This document shows, piece after piece, positions 56,841 through 64,000 of a DNA stretch of 64,000 bases. The notes under the pieces were generated by a model. It ran no database searches, had not been told where the DNA came from, and was given only the letters and a program-made list of their open reading frames with translations. The position numbers were made by a program, and so were the translations under genes. This DNA comes from Lepas anatifera (lineage: Eukaryota; Arthropoda; Thecostraca; Lepadidae): assembly GCA_034440635.1 (NCBI GenBank), contig JAOTON010001898.1:62001-126000 (forward strand). The letters are read 5' to 3'. Within the stretch, counting starts at the first letter, position 1. Every line of letters begins with the position of its first letter.

Positions 56841-58497
56841 CACCCGCCGCGGTCGACCTCTGAGCCACCTTCGCCATGGTGGGGGGTTCGAACACCCCTC
56901 CCCTCGAACTCAGCTCCTATGCGGGATAGTAAAAAATTGCGAAAACTGGTGGATAGTCAATAATAATTCACGAAAAACTAATTTGGTCCCTTTTTGGCTG
57001 AGGTCAATATTGAAGTCATGACAGCTCAAAGACGGTGTTAGAGCAGAGTTGTTGGGCTCTAGCGAAGACAGAGCTGAGTTAGAATCGTTTTTAGGCACCG
57101 CTCGCTTTCTCTCGTTACGACGAATCGAATGATGTGTGATATGACTACACTAGGTCAACACCTAAGAAATGACCGAACCTAAGGTCAGGTCAAGGTCACA
57201 ATTTAATCTAGCATAATCTATATGCATATCAATCGATTTGCAATAATGATCCAAACGTAATGATATCAAAATAAACACTTTACCATCATTCCTGCAAAGT
57301 TATTGACCCAAGTCTGAAAACCTACTTAACACGCGCCCGCTGGGGGGTGCGAAATTCGCCCTCCTCCTGGTTTTCCCTAGATAACGCAAAACGAAGAGAC
57401 GAAGAACAAAGAAACGCACAGTACCTTATCCAGATTAATTGTATACATCTGACCAAATTTTTAGGCTGGGTCATGTCAGGTCAAGGAGTTATTCAAGGTC
57501 AAGCGACCCAACCTCAAAACCTAAAATCACGAGTTTGAAGCGGCGCCTAAGGAACATCAGCCCACTGATCAGTTTGAAACTTTCGCAATATGATGAGGTC
57601 ATTGGGGTCTGCAAATCTGCTGTTTCGGAAATTCGATATTGTTGACCTAAGGTGGGGTTAATTTTTTGGTCACCTCATTATAAGTCTACGGTGAAAAATA
57701 GAAATGACATTTTTCAGTACACACTGGATAGATAAAGCTGAAAATCCTCAAACCGTGTATTTTTACCATGATCTTGACCATAAAGTTGAGTTTTTGACAA
57801 TCTCAAAGGTCATGTCAGGTCACAGGAGCATACAGTGACTATTTTGCAAATAACTTCTCACTGAATTGAGATAAAGCTCATATTTTGCTTCCATTATGCT
57901 GATATTGTCTCGGGGAGTCGATTGATATGCAGCATGACCATACCAGGTCACCATGTGGCCCTGAACAAGGTCGAGGTCAGGTCATTTTCACAATTTGATC
58001 TAGAAATGTCATATTATACATCATTCGATTCACCACGATGAGAGGAATCCATTGATTCATGAATATTTGCTCTGGATTCGCTGAATTAAAATCTAGAGTG
58101 AGAAACGTGCAATGCTCTGTTGTAAGCCTACGGAACCTTCTTTGACCTATGCTGACCTCAATATTGACCTGACATAAAAATAATTCCTATAATTTCTCTT
58201 CGTCTTGTCAGGAGCTTTTGAAACCGTCCGTAATTTTCCTTCAGTTTTTTTCTGGAAAATGAGATAAGGAGGGGGCGAAATACCCCCCCTAGCGGGTCGC
58301 GTCATGCCAGTCCCCAGCGGGGCTCGTGTTAAGTATCCTCAGGTGACCTCTCAGAGGTCACAGGTCTAAATTTTCAACATGAGCCTGGAAAGGGGCCTAG
58401 GATACCGTGATTTGGAGAATACGGAGGCATTCTACGCGTTATTTACAGAAATAGATCAATGTTTCGCCTAATTTCCGTTTTCCCCATGAACGCTCTC
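56841..58497. mobile_element. TTAA-type element e1, host of a nested copy, right end lost
   Basis: TTAA at 56837-56840 is followed by CACCCGCCGCGGTCGACC. The left part (to 57325) and right part (58333-58497) are colinear with element b (gcaaagttattgacccaag, then ggtgacctctcagaggtcac). Element e2 sits between them. The right end after ccgttttccccatgaacg is replaced by other sequence. Confidence 0.75.
57330..58328. mobile_element. TTAA-type element e2 (999 bp), nested in e1
   Basis: The ends CACGCGCCCGCTGGGG and CCCCAGCGGGGCTCGTG are inverted, with exact TTAA at 57326-57329 and 58329-58332. It is GGTCA-rich inside with no coding sequence. The empty target survives in element b at 15182-15185, so both boundaries are certain. 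Confidence 0.9.
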
Positions 58498-58720
58498 ATC
58501 ATTAGTATGTAAGCCTCGCCGTCGCCTTACAATCAGAGAAGGCCTATACTACGTTACGTTTCCGAATTACGCCACGTTACGGTTCGATTTTGGTCAACAC
58601 TACGCTACGGAATTACGCTACGTTATATTCTATCGACTACGGAATTACGGTACCTTAGCTACGGCTAAGAAATGTATCGTACTACAATATCAACATTTTG
58701 TTCAAATATTCATATTTCAA
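58498..58720. repeat. Degenerate ctacg repeats, left part
   Basis: Frequent ctacg/ttacg words (ctacgctacggaattacg) occur here and resume at 59740-59860. Element f lies between them. Confidence 0.6.
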
Positions 58721-59390
58721 CCCTCGCCAGTTTGCGGGGGTGGTGGTGTTTGAACACCCACCTCGGGTTTTACCGGCGGCACGAAAAAAACGACAGCGCG
58801 AAGCGCCACCGTACTTAGTACACCTTATCATTGATCAATACCGCAGCTTTCCCCAAAATTTTAAGGTTTGATCATCTCAGATCAGGTCACCAGTGCAAGT
58901 TAAGTGAATTCACATCTAAATTTTTTATGGTGTCATAAGTAAGAAAGGGGTGAATCTATTGGATTGAAACTGATACCATATAATGGGCCTACCGAGTACT
59001 AAAACATATATTCCGGATTTTTCATATCGATGACCAGGTCAGGTAGGGAGCATGACCTCTCCGTTGGAAATGCATGGGGAAAACATAAATTGGGCTTTAT
59101 TTGTGTATATAAGGCTGATAATACCTTCATATTCCCCAAATCATAGTATCCTGGGCTCCTTTCTAGTTTCCTGTTGCAATGTTTTACCTGTGACTTCTGA
59201 GAGGTTATTGGGGCTACTCAAGCAAATTTTCAGACTTGGTTCAATAACGTTGCAGGAAATGACGATAAAACTTTCATTTTGATACTATTACGTTGAGATT
59301 GCTACTACGAGTCGATTGATGTGCATATTGACTATGCTAGATTAGATAGTAGCCTTGACCTGACCTGATGTGTGACCTGATGACCTGATG
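58721..59390. mobile_element. TTAA-type element f, inverted partial copy of b
   Basis: It starts ttcaa-CCCTCGCC and runs through tgtttgaacaccca, ttttaccggcggcacg and gcgaagcgccaccgtactta, then GGTCA sequence that is the reverse complement of element b's right half. It loses similarity near 59390 in tgacctgatgtgtg repeats. Bases 59391-59740 are otherwise unique. Confidence 0.7.
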
Positions 59391-59739
59391 TGTGCTACCT
59401 GGTGACCTGATGTGTGTGACCTGATGTGTGTGATCAATGGTAGGGAATTCTTGTCACCAGTTAAAAAACAAAGCTATAAATCGAAATCAACCGACTTCTA
59501 ATTTCTACAGGCCCAAAAATGTGTCCGTGATTTACTATCCACCAAAAGGTCCCGATCTTAATTGACAGCGATTTGATGCATTTCTCGTAAAATTGTTTTA
59601 AGCTAGTAATTTTAAAGCAATGGTTAAGTCGTTACTTTTTTCAAACATTATGACTTCTATTTCAAATTTCAAATTAAAGCAAAGCGTACCAAGAATCTTC
59701 AGGACCACGATCAAGATCACGAGAAGGTATATACATAGA

Positions 59740-59900
59740 TGACGTAACTTTTTTCGTAGTACGCTACGATACGCTAAATTTTGGCGTAGTACGCTACAGA
59801 ATTCGCCCAGCTACGCTACGCTTCATTTTCAGAGCTACGGCTACGGGAAAATAATTTCGCAACGCATAAAAAATTCGTAAAATAATTAAAACATAATTAA
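59740..59900. repeat. Degenerate ctacg repeats, right part
   Basis: Words such as gtagtacgctacgatacgct and ctacgctacgcttcatt occur. Bases 59900-60248 contain a short duplicated tctagaag and no gene. Confidence 0.55.
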
Positions 59901-60250
59901 AAAATGATTAAAAAATTGAATTAGTAATATAATTACAAAATAATCGTTTCGGCCATCTCTGCTTATAATACGAGCAGACTGTACAAGATGTGCGGGAAGA
60001 GAAAAAAGGAACGCGAGTTGTTATGTACAACATCAGCATGACGTGGTATTCAAAGTATGCCATTAAAAAAATCACCAATCTAGAAGAGGGGAACCACTCT
60101 AGAAGAGGGGACTCTACCACTCTAGAAGTGTTAACGGACAGGACGGGGGCCGTTAAAAAGGCTGTTCCCAATCGCACACTATTATCATCGACACGTTTAT
60201 GACATGATCTCTATAATGTCCATCGCCCGACAAAACGGTTTTCACTGTCA

Positions 60251-60350
60251 CCATTAAGTCACTGTCCATTAAGTCACTGTCCATTAAGTCACTGTCCATT
60301 AAGTCACCGTCCATTAAGTCACTGTCACGCCATTAAGTCACTGTCACCAT
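60251..60350. repeat. 15-bp minisatellite, split
   Basis: The unit ccattaagtcactgt is repeated about seven times. The array resumes at 61384-61405 beyond element d. The embedded ttaa supplied the target site. Confidence 0.88.
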
Positions 60351-60353
60351 TAA

Positions 60354-61376
60354 CCCGCGCCCCACCGGGGGTCCGGCGACACCTTCGCCCCACCGGGCGG
60401 CCATCGATGGCCCCCTCTAACTCCGAAAATATGGGCGTTAGCGCAAATCTGCAAAGTGCAATAGAAAGCTCGCGTGAATTCAGTAAGAAATTACTTCGCA
60501 TGTTTTAGTGCTCAGGTCAATGGTTTGACCTCCAGAGGTCAAATTAAGTCAAGATCGGCTATTTTCACTCAAATATGCAATGATTAAGCAAACTGGTCAT
60601 AACTCTTATGTCATTAGAGCTATTGAGGCCTGGTAAAGTTCATTTGATAGGAAATTGCCAGTACTTTTTCCGCTATGTGGAACGTAAAGACCTCCCGCCA
60701 GTGGTTTGACCTCCAGAGGTCACCTCAGGACCTAATATGACCTGAGGTCACGAAAGGTCACAAAGTGACCTTGCCGTATATCAAATGAAAGCCAGTGACA
60801 AGACAAACACGATGGTGTTTGTTTCACCGCTCTAGCTTAATTAGGTCAAAAGTTATTGTCAAAATACTGTTTTTGACCTCTGGTGACCTTGGATGACCTT
60901 GGGAAAGTCAAAGGGTAAATATGACCCCTGGGATCCGTGAAAGGGTGTCAAAAAACGCTGTTCTGAGCAGTCTGAGTATTTGCAATCATTTTTGTGGTTT
61001 TTATATCATGAAACAGATTTTCCCCATGCTTTTCCAATGGGAGAGGTCGCCTTGTGACCTGACCTCAGGGCACGAAATCGAAAAATCCTGGATATACACC
61101 TTGTAGACCCTGGAGGGGTCATGAAGTGTAGGAAGTTTCAAATCGATCGATCTTGAAATGTAGCTCTTACAGAGCTCTAAAGTTGAAGTGAGATGACCTT
61201 GGTTGACCTCGTCTGGTGACCTGACCTTGGGTGACCCGGAGTAAAAAATTTGAGGGATGATGGGAAAATGATGCAGTGAGAGGTAGAGCCCTCAACCGCA
61301 GTGCTGCGCCTCGTCGTTTTTCTGCTATCCCGGAAAAACCTTAGGGGGCCATCGATGGCCCCCGGTGGGGCGAGGG
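60354..61376. mobile_element. TTAA-type element d (about 1.02 kb)
   Basis: It is a reverse-oriented, highly similar copy of element c, including both GGGGGCCATCGATGGCCCCC-type palindromes and the gcagcaccgcggttgaggg-type segment. TTAA is present at 60350-60353; the right flank reads gtcacgaagtcac, a mutated continuation of the minisatellite. Non-coding. Confidence 0.85.
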
Positions 61377-61599
61377 GTCACGAAGTCACTGTCCATTAAG
61401 TCACTGAAGAACTTAATGGAACACTTCCCAACAAACTTTTTCCGAATAAGTTGGAAGGTCCCTAAGGAGGGAGGCAAAATAAAAATAATCTGGGAAAGGT
61501 TAAATCCAAGCTGGATCTCCCACTGATGCAGCAGTGCCGCTGCGTGCGATTTAGTATATTCGCCCGCTGCAGGAGAAGCGCCCCGCTGCAGCCACTCAC

Positions 61600-62030
61600 G
61601 AGTCCGAGGGCGACGAGATCGCCCAGTGGCATGTCGGCCGAGTGCAGCAGGTAGAAGGCGATGCGGGCGGCGCTGACCTCACTCAGGGCCGGGTAGCGCG
61701 CCTGAAGCAGCTGCAGAGCCGGTGGCACATCTCCAGCCGGCAGTATCCTACCCAGCAGCTGGGTCTCTTGACGGAGGTCACCACTTGCAGCGGAGGGGGA
61801 GGCAGAAGCGGCCCCAGTGCCAGCCTGGGCAGGGACAGCAATAGGAGCTGGTGTGGTGGTGGCTTTAGCACGGACTACAGGGAGTGCGGCTGGAGTGGTG
61901 GCGGATTGTGTTATGGTAGTTTCAGCGGTACTGAAAGGCAGGAAAAATGTGGAAAGAAGCCCATTGCTGAAGGGAAGGCGATCCACGTTATTACGAAGTG
62001 TTGAGAAAGACGGAAAGACGACACGTTTAT
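61600..62030 (-). CDS. Exon A of the repeated-module gene (upstream module)
   Basis: The 431-nt exon has a tgtattttcag acceptor and a GTGAGT donor, phase 1 in and 0 out. The peptide begins KRVVFPSFSTLRNNVDRLPF (its first codon, Asp, needs a G from the previous exon), then a Thr/Ala/Pro-rich low-complexity linker of about 60 residues. A helical part follows with LQLLQARYPALSEVSAARIA and VALGL at the end. Relative to 23909-24276 the linker is 21 residues longer. A preceding exon ending with a lone G is required upstream, beyond 62030 and probably outside the window. Function unknown. Confidence 0.72.
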
Positions 62031-62039
62031 CTGAAAATA

Positions 62040-62555
62040 CAAACAGTGACTTAGCTCGATACGATACGATTTTACGAGGCAATAGCATAATGGTAACCGA
62101 AACTATCATACAATAACAAAGTCAATACGATGTGAGCATAGCCATTAGACCATTTCATATTTGGCTCAAGTTGTTATATCGCTTAGGTTACCAAAAAATG
62201 TAGTTATATATTTGGTTCATGTTTAGACCGGTGCATTTTTATCAACCAAATCTAGGGGTTGCGTAACAGTCTTAAACTTTTCCATTTTTGACTTTTTTGC
62301 TTAAGCCACTAGCTTGAAGATGAAGAAACACCTTGATGTTCTTTAAAATACCATTTCCGTGTTTCCCCGTGAGGCTTTTAACCAATCTTGTCATTTTTTA
62401 GTCGCTACCTCCAACAATTAAGCAGTTTTTCCAGCGTTTGTGCCGAAAAACTGTGACCGCTGCCAGCGCCATCTATGGAGAGCGCCAGTGACTGTCACCC
62501 TATTAGTTATATATTAGTTACTGTAATAACTATAACAATATATAATTATATTTCA
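62040..62555. other. Intron sequence
   Basis: No gene. The segment gctgccagcgccatctatgg at about 62459-62478 is reminiscent of the gccatctatgg / gatggcgctagcg motif in the foldback arms at 31900. Confidence 0.35.
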
Positions 62556-62674
<119 letters not shown>

Positions 62675-62684
62675 ACAGGCAGGG

Positions 62685-63890
62685 TGAAGAACCAGGCATT
62701 CTGCAGAATGCCTAGGCAATCTGCAAAATGCCTAAAATTTCAGGCATTCTTCAAACTGCCTAACGCAATTTGCTCAGATAAGCATCCAATCAGGCAGTTA
62801 TTCGCTACCAAACAATCTATTTCATCTCACCCAGTGTTCCAAACACTCCACAGGCCAGGAATCGCTTTATGGAGCCTGTGGTTCCCAGTTACCGTTCCCA
62901 AAAATACATAAGTTTTGTGACTAATTTCTTTAAACAGATACACATTCAGTAGTTTGATTTTACTGAGCAATTTCACCGCTGGTGGTTCTGATTAGACCTC
63001 CTTTGGTTTTTCGCAAATGCTTCCGATTCAATTTAAGGGAGAGCCTCGTCACTTTGCACACCTCTAGAGTGATTGATTCCACAACGTATGACCAAAATTG
63101 GCATAGGGCAGGCCATGCCAACGAGTTTTGAAGACATTTCGAAACCCATGTAAGACGATTATAGTATTCCAAAATGAGGCCGACAGGGTGTAACTCGGCG
63201 TCTAGAAGAGAAGAACTAGATTAGGTTTATACACATCATACGAAATCTTTTGAAGGGACAAACCTGTCTGCTGGCAACCATTTTGAAGTCAGGTCAATAA
63301 CAAGGTCACCAGAGGTCACGAAAAGTCACAGTTTTCGAAGTTGTTTGGGTCTTTAACTTTTGGACGAGGTAAGTTACAGCAGTAAATTTGACATCATAGT
63401 GACGAGCATGACCAAGAGATTCAAATGATGTACAACATGAGTCTGAAAAGGTTTTTATTCGGTTTGACCTTCGCTTGAGGTCAAGTGTGCGATGGTATCT
63501 TTCAAGGTCATGTTGCATATCATTCAAATGCTTGGGTCTAGATGAACTCATCGATGCCTTTGACTTTGTTCTGTGAGTAATGGTTAGCGAGTTATAAAGG
63601 TAAAAAGCTAATAGTTACAGTTATATAGCTTATAATGTTATAGGTTATAAAGCTAAGTTAGTCAGAATTTGACTCATTTTAGCCCTCTGTGACGCCACGG
63701 GTCTACAGACATGGTTCAAGCTTACTTTGAAAGTAGAAGACAGTAAGACACTTCCAGCGCCGTTTCAAGTTTTTCGGTGTCAGCTCCGGTTCCCGAGACC
63801 GTAGTGAGGGTCAGATCGGACCCTCCCCTCGGCTTTTTCGCGAATTATTGTGCGCCGATTTAAACAAGACGTACGTCGTTTTCCTGGTGC
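62685..63890. other. Intron sequence with short repeats
   Basis: The motif caggcattctgcagaatgcc (near-palindromic) and variants recur at 62693-62765. GGTCA motifs cluster at 63290-63520. No coding region was identified. Confidence 0.4.
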
Positions 63891-63923
63891 TATTGATGGC
63901 CCCGGTGGGGCGAGGATAGTTAA
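63890..63923. mobile_element. TTAA-type element end fragment
   Basis: The string ctattgatggccccggtggg then gcgaggatagttaa matches the right terminus of elements c/d (ggccccc ggtggggcgagg). The rest of that element was not identified. Confidence 0.45.
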
Positions 63924-64000
63924 ATTTTTTTTTTTCAGGATAGTTCAAAATCCGTGCAGAGTGGTGCTTTCGAAGGGTTGCGTCTTCGAAACTGACTTGG

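Overview
The window is animal genomic DNA, most likely from a marine invertebrate. The six best-supported exons have GT/AG splice sites, long introns and GC-rich coding sequence in AT-richer surroundings. The rest is repeats: Penelope-like, Tx1/L1-type and CR1/Jockey-type retroelements, tRNA-derived SINEs, TTAA-targeting DNA transposons and minisatellites. A tropomyosin-like C-terminal exon hints at a protostome and perhaps a crustacean, but I hold that loosely. There is no operon structure, CRISPR array or bacterial promoter.

Host gene. On the minus strand lie two sets of three exons: A (62030-61600 and 24276-23909), B (55729-55586 and 7172-7029) and C (48266-48155 and 6650-6539). B is 144 nt and C is 112 nt in both sets, and the encoded peptides are clearly homologous. 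Phases are 1-0-0-1, so the end of C is in phase with the start of the next A. Each A+B+C set is a multiple of three (687 and 624 nt, or 229 and 208 codons). The simplest reading is one very large gene built from a repeated three-exon module, with both ends outside the window. I do not recognise the family.

Layout. 0.7-6.2 kb: a dead Penelope-like element (minus strand) split by a LINE tail and by a 3.18-kb foldback element that carries a foreign-looking coding exon in its loop. 6.5-13 kb: exons C and B of one module, then minisatellites of 43, about 30, 38 and about 20 bp. 14-17 kb: transposase-like debris and two roughly 1-kb TTAA elements. 18-21 kb: an exon-like island and a second transposase-like pseudogene. 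21.9-29.5 kb: a CR1/L2-type LINE, exon A, a Jockey-like LINE, a MITE, and a LINE fragment holding a solo-LTR-like insertion. 31.2-39.4 kb: TTAA elements and a second foldback composite with spliced-looking segments. 40.4-45.3 kb: a Tx1-type LINE split by a nested LINE. 46.9-56.4 kb: minisatellites, exons C and B of the upstream module, a 1.6-kb TIR element, a LINE 3' end, the tropomyosin-like exon, a 30-bp satellite with higher-order structure and SINEs. 56.8-64 kb: more TTAA elements, one nested in another and one inside a minisatellite, then exon A and a TA microsatellite.

Most striking are the exon-triplet gene, the two palindromic elements carrying exon-like cargo, and a family of at least eight TTAA-flanked elements. 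That family has TIRs resembling CACGCGCCCC, GC-rich subterminal palindromes and interiors dense in AGGTCA half-sites. One copy is nested in a relative whose uninterrupted target survives at 15182.
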